Both the position numbers and the translations under genes were made by a program. The notes beneath the pieces were generated by a model, which saw only the letters and a program-made list of their open reading frames with translations, was not told the origin of the DNA and did no database searches. This document shows positions 1 to 8,073 of a DNA stretch of 58,128 nucleotides, one piece after another; the stretch's first letter is position 1; each line of letters starts with the position of its first letter. Origin of the DNA: Bacillota bacterium (GTDB lineage: Bacteria; Bacillota; SHA-98; UBA4971); contig JAAYXB010000005.1 in assembly GCA_012516125.1 (NCBI GenBank), positions 1 to 58,128 on the forward strand, in the 5' to 3' direction.

Positions 1-140
1 CTCGGGGACGGCGCCCCAAGCGGGGCGCGCTTCGCCAAAATCCGGCCCGTCCGGCTAGGCAGCCGGATTTTGACACCCCTCGTGCAATCACCGGCAACCC
101 CTCCCAAAAGTCGGGAGCATTTTTGCACCCCCACTTAGAG
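1..140 (+). repeat. Structured cloverleaf-like repeat, copy 1 (cut by window edge)
   Basis: This is the first of three same-orientation copies (others at 1575-1691 and 20157-20272). Complete copies are about 117 bp and begin and end with complementary arms, GGGTTGCCGGTG and CACCGGCAACCC; the left arm of this copy lies outside the window. Inside are two more perfect hairpins: GCGCCCC at 11-17 with GGGGCGC at 22-28, and AATCCGGC at 39-46 with GCCGGATT at 62-69. The block therefore folds as a closed stem carrying two hairpins. Weaker similarity to copy 3 continues past position 100 to about 137. It has no coding frame. Confidence 0.8.
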
Positions 141-154
141 GCGCTGCGGCTAAC

Positions 155-235
155 TGTGGGTAACCAGGTTCGAAACCACAAGAGCCGCCTTACGCATGCC
201 ATGCTTGGCCGGATGCTGTGCCGTCGGGGGTAGAC
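155..235 (-). repeat. Degenerate ~60-bp dispersed repeat 'A', copy 1
   Basis: The minus strand reads as a degraded version of a block also found at 4262-4340 (plus), 12954-13020 (minus) and 20642-20712 (plus). The shared core is TTCGAACCTGGTTACC preceded by a GC-rich AGCAT-GC-TG segment. In frame, the copies give related peptides ending SNLVTY/SSLVTY, so they may be remnants of one coding sequence that I cannot identify. Confidence 0.5.
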
Positions 236-678
236 GCATCGTACAAGTTCCAGCTTGGGCGCCTATAGTAAACGTTGTCGCGAGGGAGCTTCACACGCTA
301 CTCGATGAATTCGTCAAAGATCGGGGGCGAACTCGTTCTTGCCAACAACCTGTCGTGTGGGCTAGCAAGGATACAGCTTCTAGATTAGCCATATCTTCCG
401 ACCTCAGGGTGGAAATCCACTCCGCGCGGACACCTTCGAGGTCCCGCCGTGGAGCAGCGGGTACTCTCTTGACGAAGAGCGACGGCATGATCAATATGAT
501 GCAATATGTGCGACTATCGTCGGGGTCCCGCTATAGGGCCTTTTCTACTTGCTGATCGTAAAGACTCGGCCCGTAAAGCGATTTTACGGTACCAAGGAGG
601 AAATCAAGAATGCGTGTAGAAGTACCATACGCGGAACAGCCGTTCCGGCCGCCGGAACAGAAGGGCGGGGGATGATGT
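236..678. other. Intergenic region without a recognisable gene
   Basis: I see no convincing gene here. Open frames in this stretch have no family resemblance and no ribosome binding site. The last 100 bases are the leader of the IclR-type gene and must hold its promoter, but no clear -35/-10 pair stands out. Confidence 0.5.
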
Positions 679-1479
679 TTGGCATCTGACAAGCCTGAAA
701 GCCTCCGGAGCGTCGAACGAGCACTTGGGTTGCTCGAAGCTCTGGCTCGCTCCGATAGGGAAATGGGGGTTACTGAGTTATCCAAGCAGACATCGTTGTC
801 GAAAAGCGTGGTTCACAGATTGCTGCGCGCTCTTGAGTCCAGGGGATATGTCAAGCAAGACGTTGCAACGGAGAAGTATCATCTGACGCTGAAGCTGTTT
901 GAAATCGGCGCAGCATCTGTGAACCGCCTTGGTATCAAAAGGGCTGCGTCGGGGCCGATGAGCGAGCTGGCTTCACGCTGTCGAGAGACGGTTAATCTCG
1001 CTGTTCTCGACGGACGTGATGTAATATACGTGGACCGGGTTGAGAGCAACGAAATCTTACGTATTGAACTTCAGGTAGGCACCCGCGTGCCGGCGCACTG
1101 CAGCGCATTGGGCAAAGTGCTTCTGGCGTATAGTCCCGAAACAAGAACCAGAGAGGCCCTCCGGGGAATGGAACTAAGGAGGTACACACCTACAACCATC
1201 ACTAGCCTCAGCGATCTAGAAATCGAACTACGGAAGGTAAGGAGGTTGGGGTACGCAGTCGATAACGAAGAGTATATATCGGGGCTTCGGTGTGTGGCCG
1301 CGCCTATCAGAAACCACGAGGGCATCGTGGTCGCGGCTCTCAGTATCGCGGCCCCCTCAGTTCGGTTGACGCAAGAGGCAGCCTCGGAAAGAGTTCGGGA
1401 GGTCTGCCAGGCGGCGTTATCCATATCCCGCTCTCTGGGCTATAAAGGGAGTGCCGCGCCCGATGCAGGCCAGGCATAA
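679..1479 (+). CDS. IclR-family transcriptional regulator
   Basis: A 266-residue protein with the two-domain IclR layout. An N-terminal winged helix-turn-helix (about residues 6-65, with VTELSKQTSLSKSVVHRLL as the helix-turn-helix core) is followed by a ligand-binding domain (about 80-255) with the family segments GTRVPAHCSALGKVLLAY and SGLRCVAAPI. IclR proteins bind small organic acids or aromatic compounds and switch nearby catabolic operons. The frame opens with TTG at 679; two ATGs just upstream are out of frame. It is the only regulator beside the PanB/AtoE/cyclase/lyase set downstream, so it probably controls that set. The gene is bracketed by two structured repeats. Confidence 0.9.
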   Translation: MASDKPESLRSVERALGLLEALARSDREMGVTELSKQTSLSKSVVHRLLRALESRGYVKQDVATEKYHLTLKLFEIGAASVNRLGIKRAASGPMSELASRCRETVNLAVLDGRDVIYVDRVESNEILRIELQVGTRVPAHCSALGKVLLAYSPETRTREALRGMELRRYTPTTITSLSDLEIELRKVRRLGYAVDNEEYISGLRCVAAPIRNHEGIVVAALSIAAPSVRLTQEAASERVREVCQAALSISRSLGYKGSAAPDAGQA

Positions 1480-1574
1480 GTGAACCCCTGCGAGGGACTA
1501 CCTGACTAAGTAGATCGCCATAAGGTAGATCGCCATAAGTAATCGCCGGTTCCAGAGAGCGCACGCGCCGTGCA

Positions 1575-1733
1575 GGGTTGCCGGTGTTGCACTCGGGGAC
1601 GGCGCCCCAGGCGGGGCGCGCTTCGCCAAAATCCGGCCCGTCTGGCTAGGCAGCCGGATTTTGACACCCCTCGTGCAATCACCGGCAACCCAAGACCTCG
1701 GAAAACGAGAGAAAACTATGAGCTCATACTTAG
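1575..1733 (+). repeat. Structured cloverleaf-like repeat, copy 2 (complete)
   Basis: This is a complete copy. The outer arms are GGGTTGCCGGTG at 1575-1586 and CACCGGCAACCC at 1680-1691, and both inner hairpins are conserved with only loop changes relative to copy 1. Similarity to the other copies fades out to about 1733. It lies between the IclR gene and panB and could affect readthrough. Confidence 0.8.
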
Positions 1734-1775
1734 TAAAGCAGACTCAGGCAGACTCAGGAAGAAGGGTGAGGGACG

Positions 1776-2627
1776 CTGAACAAGACAACGCTGAACAAGA
1801 CGAAGCACACCATTCCCACTTTCCAGAACATGAAGGCGGCGCATCGCAGAATCAAGATGCTGACGGCCTATGACTATCCTACAGCGGCGATTCTTGACGA
1901 GTGTGACATTGATGCGATCTTGGTTGGAGACTCCCTGGGCATGGTCATGTTGGGGTACACCAGCACCCTTCCAGTAACCATCGAGGACATGATCCATCAC
2001 ACGCGCGCAGTAGTACGAGGTGCCCCCCACACCCTGGTTGTCGCGGACATGCCGTTTGCGTCTGTTACTGTGAGCCACGAGAGAGCCATTGAGAACGCAG
2101 CCAGACTCATCAAGGAGGCCGGTGCAGATGCTGTGAAGGTTGAGGGCGGCGGACCTGTATGCGAGCGAGTGAAAGGCATGGTTGAGGCAGGCATACCGGT
2201 AATGGGGCACCTGGGTCTCACGCCCCAGAGCGTTGGGGTGCTTGGTGGTTACAAGGTCCAAGGCAAGGATGAGCGTTCCGCGATGGAGGTAATTGAAGCT
2301 GCAAAGGCGCTTGAGCAGGCTGGTGTTTTCGCAATCGTACTTGAGTGCATTCCTGCGCGCCTTGCCGAGGTGGTGACATCGACCGTTCAAGTGCCAACCA
2401 TCGGAATAGGAGCTGGGCCGCACTGTGATGGGCAGGTGCTTGTGCTTCATGACCTGATAGGATTGACTGCAGGGCACGTTCCGAAGTTCGTCAAGCGGTA
2501 CGCGGACCTACGGAAAGACCTCGCCATGGCGGTCTCACAGTATGCAAAGGAGGTGGACGAGGGGGTTTTCCCTGACGAGGTTCACAGCTTCGGAGTAAGC
2601 GGGGAAATGACCGGCAGGTTGTACTAG
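1776..2627 (+). CDS. panB: PanB homologue (3-methyl-2-oxobutanoate hydroxymethyltransferase)
   Basis: PanB transfers a hydroxymethyl group from methylene-tetrahydrofolate to 2-oxoisovalerate, giving ketopantoate. Clear family motifs are MLTAYDYPTA, VGDSLGMVMLGY, HLGLTPQSV, GGYKVQG and IGIGAGPHCDGQVLV. The first ATG (1830) would cut into the conserved N-terminus. The frame stays open upstream and encodes TKHTIPTFQNMK, typical of PanB, back to a stop at 1767. No ATG, GTG or TTG exists there. A CTG at 1776, three bases after an AAGGGTGAGGG purine run, is the best candidate, but that start is unproven. The reading frame has a 15-bp tandem duplication at its 5' end. No panC, panD or panE is near, so the role may be catabolic. 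Confidence 0.85.
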   Translation: MNKTTLNKTKHTIPTFQNMKAAHRRIKMLTAYDYPTAAILDECDIDAILVGDSLGMVMLGYTSTLPVTIEDMIHHTRAVVRGAPHTLVVADMPFASVTVSHERAIENAARLIKEAGADAVKVEGGGPVCERVKGMVEAGIPVMGHLGLTPQSVGVLGGYKVQGKDERSAMEVIEAAKALEQAGVFAIVLECIPARLAEVVTSTVQVPTIGIGAGPHCDGQVLVLHDLIGLTAGHVPKFVKRYADLRKDLAMAVSQYAKEVDEGVFPDEVHSFGVSGEMTGRLY

Positions 2628-2726
2628 GGAGGTTGCCGACGAGAAACGAAGCGCCTATCCACTTTCCTATCCAGTTCAGGGATTCGTACAGTCTGGGAAT
2701 TCGTTGCATGAGAGGTGACACATAGC

Positions 2727-4073
2727 ATGTGGCGCAAGCTAGCTGAGTGGCTCGACCGTGTCGTGAGCAAATATGTGCCGGATGCCTTCCCCCTCGCGTT
2801 TATCCTCTTGTTTATCACTATAGTACTAGCCCGCATATTGACAGGCACGTCATTCCTCGATATCTCGTTTCACATGGGCAAGGGGTTCTGGACGCTTGTA
2901 GGATTTACAACGCAAATCGTGATGACCCTGGTTCTCGGCCATGTTGTCGCGTCCACGCCGCTGGTGGGAGGTTGGCTCAGGCGCTTCGCCGTTTCGTTGA
3001 GGAGCCCGCGGGCCACCATCTTTGCGACGAGCATGGTATCCAACGCGCTCAACTGGGTTAATCCGGCTATCGGGATGCTGGGATCGGCGGTTCTGGCCAA
3101 GGAGGTCATCGCGAACAACCGCAGGGTCCCTGCCGGGCTTGTAGTGGCCGCCGCATACGCAGGCATGGTGCCTCACGCTCTCGGGATGTCCGCCGCGATG
3201 TTCATGTCGGTTGCGACCCCGGGACATCCGCTTGAGAGCGCCATCGGTGTCATCCCGATTTCCAAGACAGCCCTGTGGCTGCCGAACCTCCTTCTCTCAG
3301 TAGTTCTGAGCGCGTCCATGGCGGCGGTATTCACGTTCATGCTCCCCCCGACCGACGACCTAACGATCGGCACTGTGGGGGTTACAAATGACCTGGAAAC
3401 TGGTGGGAACCCCACACGTGGGGCACACGAGGAGACAGAGAAGACCCCTGCGAGCGTTATTGAGAGGAGTATTGCGCTTTCGGTTCTCTCCGGAGTTGTT
3501 CTCGCAATCGGAGTCATTGAGATTTTCCGGAGAGGCGGTGCGATAACCTTTGACAGCGTGAACCTCATCCTCTTCTCAGTCGGACTGCTGCTTCATAGAG
3601 GGATGTCCAATTTCGCGAAGGCCCTCAAATCTGCAGTCACTCCCATGTACGGAACTCTCATGAATTTCCCAGTGTATGGCGCCATTATGGGAATAATGGC
3701 CGGGACCGGCCTCGCGAAGGTTATAGCCGACTGGTTCGTGAGTTTCTCAACTTCCACGACCTTACCCCTATATACATTCTGGTCAGCGGGTATCATCAAC
3801 ATATTCATTCCGTCTGCTGGAGGCCAGTGGGTGGTGCAGGGTCCAGTCATGGCACCGGCGGCCGTAACACTTGGCGTGTTGCCCGCGAAGATCGTGTCCG
3901 CTGTTGCCATTGGTGACACGTGGACCAACATGATCCAGCCTTTCTGGGCTTTGCCGATCCTTGGCATCACGGGCAGACGGATCAAAGAGATTGTCCCTTA
4001 TACCTTCGCGATCGCAGTCTGGATTGGCGTGTTGGTCAGCCTATGGATCAGGTTTGTGTACCCATTCTTCTAA
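2727..4073 (+). CDS. atoE: AtoE-type short-chain fatty acid transporter
   Basis: An integral membrane protein of about 448 residues with some 11 hydrophobic segments. It resembles the AtoE/TIGR00366 carriers for short-chain fatty acids: the N-terminal YVPDAFPLAF segment, GKGFWTLVGFTTQIVMTL, GHVVASTP, SNALNWVNPAIGML and the C-terminal IFIPSAGGQWVVQGP and GDTWTNMIQPFWALP motifs are typical. ATG 2727 is chosen because GAGAGGTG lies nine bases upstream; the GTG at 2715 would sit inside that site. It follows panB by about 100 bp in the same direction. In this context it probably moves a small branched or hydroxylated carboxylate in, or propionate/acetate out. Confidence 0.85.
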   Translation: MWRKLAEWLDRVVSKYVPDAFPLAFILLFITIVLARILTGTSFLDISFHMGKGFWTLVGFTTQIVMTLVLGHVVASTPLVGGWLRRFAVSLRSPRATIFATSMVSNALNWVNPAIGMLGSAVLAKEVIANNRRVPAGLVVAAAYAGMVPHALGMSAAMFMSVATPGHPLESAIGVIPISKTALWLPNLLLSVVLSASMAAVFTFMLPPTDDLTIGTVGVTNDLETGGNPTRGAHEETEKTPASVIERSIALSVLSGVVLAIGVIEIFRRGGAITFDSVNLILFSVGLLLHRGMSNFAKALKSAVTPMYGTLMNFPVYGAIMGIMAGTGLAKVIADWFVSFSTSTTLPLYTFWSAGIINIFIPSAGGQWVVQGPVMAPAAVTLGVLPAKIVSAVAIGDTWTNMIQPFWALPILGITGRRIKEIVPYTFAIAVWIGVLVSLWIRFVYPFF

Positions 4074-4427
4074 GGTTCCTACGTGTCGGCAGTTGCTGCC
4101 GTAGTTGCGGCTAACACTGTTGATGTGTGCCACATTATGTCAACGCAGCCCGGTCGAATCTCGCAAAACATGGTCAGGTTCGGATACACTGGGAGATGCT
4201 GGGGAAGTGCAACGGTCTCACTGCTATACATAACCGACTCCGAAATTGAAGCGACGGCCGCGTGTGCGGTGCGGGTGCCCCTTGCCGTGCAGCCCGTGGC
4301 GCACGCGGCTTGTAACTTCGAGCTTGGTTATCTATAGTTACTGCGTTTCGGTAGTTATACGGTGAGTTGGGAAGTGACGTAGCATGGAAAACACCGCGGG
4401 CATCGCGCCGGAAGAACCCTGAAGGAG
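4074..4427. other. Intergenic stretch with degraded repeat 'A' (copy at 4262-4340)
   Basis: The 354 bp between the transporter and the cyclase gene carry no convincing gene. Bases 4129-4165 resemble 20033-20070 (CCACATNATGNCAACGCA core), and 4262-4340 is a plus-strand copy of degenerate repeat A, ending in CTTCGAGCTTGGTTATCTAT. The two blocks occur in the same order in both places, so they look like remnants of one older element. Confidence 0.5.
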
Positions 4428-5123
4428 ATGAAGACAGTGTTCGATCGCGTGAAGTTCATTGACTTATCCCAGACGCTCTCTCCTGGGATCCCGTTGGCCT
4501 CGATTCTCCCAAGGATGAGCTCGTGGACCTATCTAGATCAGCGTCTTGGCGATCCTGTCAACTGCCAGGCCCTGCTCCTCAGCGAACACACTGGCACCCA
4601 CTGCGACGCTCCTGCTCACATCTTCCCTGGTAGGGCAGCCGTTGATGCTCTGCCGGCAGATGCGTATTCAGGTCCGGGGATTTGCCTCGACGTCTCTCAC
4701 AGAGCGGAGGGGCAGGGGATCACCGCCGACGATGTTGCGGAGGCGGAGGCTCGGTGCCCCCGGCGTATCACGAAAGGAGATGTTGTCCTTTTATATACGG
4801 GTCATGCCAGGAGATGGGACACGCTGCCCTTGGGTGCGGCGTACCTGAAAGGGCGTCCCTGGGTATCCGTAGAAGCGGCGACCTTCCTGATAGACAGGGG
4901 GGTAAAGGCTGTAGGCATTGACTTCGGAGGACCCGATCCCCTGGGTTCAGAACTTGTCATCCATAAGCTGCTACTCGACCGCGGCGTGTGGATCGTGGAA
5001 AGCCTCACCAATCTCGAGAAGCTCCTGGGTAAGGACTTCTACTTCTTGTGTCTACCCCTAAAGATCGCTGGCGGAACCGGATCCCCGGTGAGAGCCGTTG
5101 CCCTCGTACGGGAAAGTGAGTGA
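4428..5123 (+). CDS. Cyclase-family metal-dependent hydrolase
   Basis: A protein of about 230 residues of the cyclase/kynurenine-formamidase-like family (PF04199). The metal-binding signature HTGTHCDAPAH lies near residue 48, preceded by the family N-terminus IDLSQTLSPG. A second diagnostic segment is VKAVGIDFGGPDP. Members hydrolyse amides, lactones or cyclic esters. ATG 4428 abuts the GAAGGAG site, so GTG 4437, nine bases after it, could be the real start. Flanked by an AtoE carrier and a C-C lyase, it may open a lactone or amide intermediate of the same pathway. The substrate cannot be read from the sequence. Confidence 0.82.
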   Translation: MKTVFDRVKFIDLSQTLSPGIPLASILPRMSSWTYLDQRLGDPVNCQALLLSEHTGTHCDAPAHIFPGRAAVDALPADAYSGPGICLDVSHRAEGQGITADDVAEAEARCPRRITKGDVVLLYTGHARRWDTLPLGAAYLKGRPWVSVEAATFLIDRGVKAVGIDFGGPDPLGSELVIHKLLLDRGVWIVESLTNLEKLLGKDFYFLCLPLKIAGGTGSPVRAVALVRESE

Positions 5124-5531
5124 GAGTGGAACGGGAGGAATTCCAGAGGAATGGCGGGCCGATGCCGGGCCCGGGTTGAGAACGGCAGCTGGATGCCGGA
5201 CGCGATTGCCGGTAATTGCCGGTAGTACCGAGTTTCGTAAGTTTCGATCGCTTATAGGTCCAGCGTCGTGCAACCCTGCAAGCGCGAACAACAGGGCATC
5301 GTGCGCGGTCTTGTGAATGTGAAATCGAGTAGTAGCCACCTATGCCGGGCGTTTCCCCCGCCGCGCCATCAAAGCATGAAGGTGAAGTGGGCGTTTTCAA
5401 GGCGGGAAGATGATCCTCGGTGGTGGCCTGCGGTCGCCACCATCGTGCCACCATCGAATGGATCAAGAAGGATCAAAGTGGCAACCATCCGGTATTTTCA
5501 AACCAGAGGAGAGCCAGAGGAGGACGGAACC
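5124..5531. other. Intergenic region with a small hairpin
   Basis: No gene is recognised in these 408 bp; an open frame extends upstream from the lyase gene but has no family resemblance before 5532. A perfect 7-bp hairpin, TGGTGGC at 5421-5427 with GCCACCA at 5436-5442, lies about 90 bp before the lyase start and could be part of its leader. Confidence 0.4.
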
Positions 5532-6398
5532 ATGAAAACCACAAAGAAGCTACGTACACTGATTGAGTCTGGCGAGCCAATTCTCACGTCAGGCGTGCAC
5601 GATGCTCTAAGCGCTCGGCTCATAGAGAAGGCGGGCTTCAAAGCCGCGGTGATGGGCGGATACGCCACCTCCGCTTGTCTGCTGGGGAAACCCGACGTGG
5701 GGTTACTCACCATGACAGAGATGTCGAGACAGCTCAGGTACATCTGCCGTGCTACGAGCATTCCTGTCATAGCAGACGGGGACACAGGCCATGGCAACGC
5801 GATCAACGTCATCAGAACAGTGCAGGAGTTTGAAGCGGCCGGAGCAGCCGGCATCCTGCTTGAGGATCAGGTTGCTCCCAAGAAATGCGGTCATATGGAG
5901 GGTAAGCAGGTTATACCAAAGGAGGAACACGTGAGAAAGATCCAGGCGGCATGCGAAGCGCGTCGAGATCCTGATTTCATCATAATCGCGCGGACGGACG
6001 CAAGGTCCGTGAACGGGCTGGACGATGCCATCGACCGGGCGCTCGCTTACAAAGATGCAGGAGCAGACGTGCTTTTTGTAGAAGCGCCGATTGATGTTGC
6101 AGAGCTCGAGGAGATTGCCCGACGCATCAAAGCCCCGCTCGTGGCCAACATCATCGAGGGGGGCAAGACCCCTCTACTCAGCGTTACCGAGCTCAATGGG
6201 ATGGGTTACCAGATCATCTTCTACAACCTCGGCAGCCTTTATACGATCACGAGGGCTCTGATGGATTACTACGATTACGTCGTGCGCCACGGGACCTCAA
6301 AAGGCTTCGCCGGGCCGATGGTCAGCTTCGAGGAGTTTAACTCGCTCATAGGGCTGGATGAAATCAAGGAACTGGAGAGGAGATACCTGCGTCTTTGA
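5532..6398 (+). CDS. Isocitrate lyase/PEP mutase family C-C lyase
   Basis: A 288-residue TIM-barrel enzyme of the isocitrate lyase/PEP mutase superfamily. Visible signatures are GGYATSA (42-48), the Mg-binding DGDTGHG (82-88) and the catalytic loop KKCGH (117-121), whose Cys marks true lyases such as methylisocitrate lyase and 2,3-dimethylmalate lyase rather than PEP mutase. Such enzymes cleave 2-methylmalate-like acids to pyruvate plus a carboxylic acid. ATG 5532 follows an AGGAGGACGG site. With PanB and an AtoE carrier nearby, a branched dicarboxylate substrate giving pyruvate and a short-chain acid is plausible but inferred. Confidence 0.85.
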   Translation: MKTTKKLRTLIESGEPILTSGVHDALSARLIEKAGFKAAVMGGYATSACLLGKPDVGLLTMTEMSRQLRYICRATSIPVIADGDTGHGNAINVIRTVQEFEAAGAAGILLEDQVAPKKCGHMEGKQVIPKEEHVRKIQAACEARRDPDFIIIARTDARSVNGLDDAIDRALAYKDAGADVLFVEAPIDVAELEEIARRIKAPLVANIIEGGKTPLLSVTELNGMGYQIIFYNLGSLYTITRALMDYYDYVVRHGTSKGFAGPMVSFEEFNSLIGLDEIKELERRYLRL

Positions 6399-6409
6399 AC
6401 ACCTTGCGG

Positions 6410-6460
6410 GCTAAGCCCTCCACGGCGGCCTGTGGCCGCGGCTGCCATGGAGGGCTTAGC
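6410..6460 (+). terminator. Terminator-like stem-loop after the lyase gene
   Basis: A perfect 13-bp inverted repeat (GCTAAGCCCTCCA ... TGGAGGGCTTAGC) with a GC-rich loop begins 11 bases after the lyase stop codon. There is no following T-run, so it may protect or end the transcript rather than act as a classical intrinsic terminator. Confidence 0.55.
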
Positions 6461-6557
6461 TGTCAGCCTAGTACCATCGCATCTTGCGGCGCATGGCAGC
6501 TCGAGGCGGACGCGAGCGAGTAGCGGCAGTAGAAGAAGTCCGGCTTTCCCCCGACAG

Positions 6558-6782
6558 GGCGCGGGGATCGGCTGCCGCCCGTGCTTCACCCACATCCACC
6601 TCGATCCCTTCTACCGGGCCGAGTTCGGGTTCAAGGAAGGCGACTTCTCGGCAGCCGAGCTCGCTGGGCGTACCAGCATCGCCATCCCATCCCATCCCAT
6701 CCCATCCCGCAACCACCTTACCGCCGACGGGATCGACTACGTCGCCGACGTCCTCGAGCGTGCCCTGGGGGAGGTACGTTAG
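6558..6782 (+). pseudogene. C-terminal remnant of a DegT/DnrJ/EryC1 aminotransferase
   Basis: About 75 codons match the C-terminus of PLP-dependent sugar aminotransferases: GIGCRPCFTHIHLDPFYR, FGFKEGDFSAAELAGR and LTADGIDYVADVLERAL. The PLP-binding part is absent. Five tandem ATCCC units at 6684-6708 insert a SHPIPS-like stretch into the conserved C-terminal segment. The fragment is dead and marks lost polysaccharide or amino-sugar genes. Confidence 0.65.
6684..6708 (+). repeat. (ATCCC)5 tandem repeat
   Basis: Five perfect ATCCC units lie inside the aminotransferase remnant and interrupt its conserved C-terminal motif. Confidence 0.9.
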
Positions 6783-6922
6783 GCCCAAGTGCGGATTTCG
6801 CGACGGCGGCGGGGTTAGGGCGGTCGCGGTGGAAAGACCTAAACGGAAGTTCCCGCGGTATCAGGGCCGGAATCCGTTGGGGCGCTTGGTTTCTTGAGTA
6901 GCGGGAATTTTCAGCGCCGTGA

Positions 6923-7177
6923 CTACGGCAGGGGTAGTCCCAGGTGGGCGAAGATCCGGCGGTGCAGTTCGTCAGGCTGAGTGGTAAGGTTGAACTGCTG
7001 GCCGGCGCTCTCCATCGTGTTCCGCTGGATCGTTTCCAGGTGCCCCATCAGTAACTCGAAGGAATACTCCTTCCCCTCGGCCATAAGCGGCTCCAACGCC
7101 CGCATCATGTGCCACCTGACATACTGCGCGAGCACGCACAGGATGGCATTGTACCTCACCCGGTCTTCAAGCCGGCC
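6923..7177 (-). mobile_element. IS1634-type transposase C-terminal fragment
   Basis: About 84 residues resemble the end of IS1634/IS4-superfamily transposases: RYNAILCVLAQYVRWHMMRAL, then LLMGHLETIQRNTMESAG and QFNLTTQPDELHRRIFAHLG. The DDE catalytic part is missing, so this is a non-functional remnant. It lies between the dead aminotransferase fragment and livF. The remaining bases to 7365 hold nothing recognisable. Confidence 0.6.
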
Positions 7178-7365
7178 CCAACCCAAACTCCTTCTGCAGC
7201 CTCTCGATCTCTGGCCAGACGGTGAGGGGGTCTGACATGTTCCCCAGGACACCTCCACCTCACCACCCTCGCACCTTGGTGGCTACACGATTCACACAAA
7301 ACAAAGCGCAAACCCGTGCCGCCATTAAGCCTAAGCCCCTTTTAGGACCGGGAACTTGCGTTCAA

Positions 7366-8073
7366 TCACTTCTTCACCCCGAGGTACGATTCCTGGATCG
7401 TCTGGTCTTGAATGAGGTCTACCGCACGCCCTGACTTTACGATCCGCCCTTGCTCCAGCACGTACGCCCTATCCGCCGTGGAAAGCGCCTTGTAGGCATT
7501 TTGCTCCACCAGGAGCAGGGTCTTGCCGATCCGCCTGATTCCCTCGATGACCTCGTATATCGCTTCCACGAGTATCGGCGCGAGGCCAAGCGATGGTTCG
7601 TCCAGCAGCATCAGCACGGGGTCGCTCATGAGTCCGCGTCCGATGGCGAGCATCTGCTGCTCGCCGCCGGAAAGGGTGCCTGCCATCTGCTTCCGGCGTT
7701 CCTTGAGCCTTGGGAATAAGTCGTACACCCTCTCGAGATCCCTCTTGATGCTGGGCGCGTCACGCCTCAGGTACGCCCCGAGCATCAGGTTATCCTCCAC
7801 GGTCAGGTTGGCGAATACCAGCCGTCCTTCGGGCACCTGGCATATGCCTGCCTTCACTATGCGATGCGGCGCCGTCGGAAGCGGCGAGCCGTCGAAGGTG
7901 ATCCTGCCTTCACTGCTTCTTACGATGCCGGAGAGGGTGTTCAGGAGCGTGGACTTGCCCGCGCCGTTCGCACCGATGATGGTGACGATCTCGCCCTTCT
8001 CAACGGTTATGTTCACGCCTTTGAGAGCGTGAATGCCCCCGTAGTGGACGTGGAGGTTCTCTACCTCAAGCAC
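7366..8073 (-). CDS. livF: Branched-chain amino acid type ABC transporter ATPase LivF
   Basis: A 235-residue ABC ATPase of the LivF type, the second nucleotide-binding subunit of branched-chain amino acid/amide importers. Visible are Walker A GANGAGKST (about 34-42), the family signature LSGGEQQMLAIGRGLM, Walker B VLMLLDEPSLGLAP and the H-like LLLVEQN segment. Its start overlaps the end of livG by eight bases, indicating translational coupling. It is the last gene of the five-gene liv operon. Confidence 0.95.
   Translation of the reverse strand: MLEVENLHVHYGGIHALKGVNITVEKGEIVTIIGANGAGKSTLLNTLSGIVRSSEGRITFDGSPLPTAPHRIVKAGICQVPEGRLVFANLTVEDNLMLGAYLRRDAPSIKRDLERVYDLFPRLKERRKQMAGTLSGGEQQMLAIGRGLMSDPVLMLLDEPSLGLAPILVEAIYEVIEGIRRIGKTLLLVEQNAYKALSTADRAYVLEQGRIVKSGRAVDLIQDQTIQESYLGVKK

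Noticed and set aside
196-555. 119-codon open frame on the plus strand
   Set aside because: It has no ribosome binding site or family resemblance and begins inside a degenerate repeat.
5268-5531. N-terminal extension of the isocitrate lyase-like protein
   Set aside because: Its composition is unlike the family, and ATG 5532 has a strong binding site and matches the usual N-terminus.
5532-6398. Phosphonate biosynthesis (PEP mutase) reading of the lyase
   Set aside because: The KKCGH catalytic loop is that of true lyases, and no phosphonopyruvate decarboxylase or transaminase is nearby.
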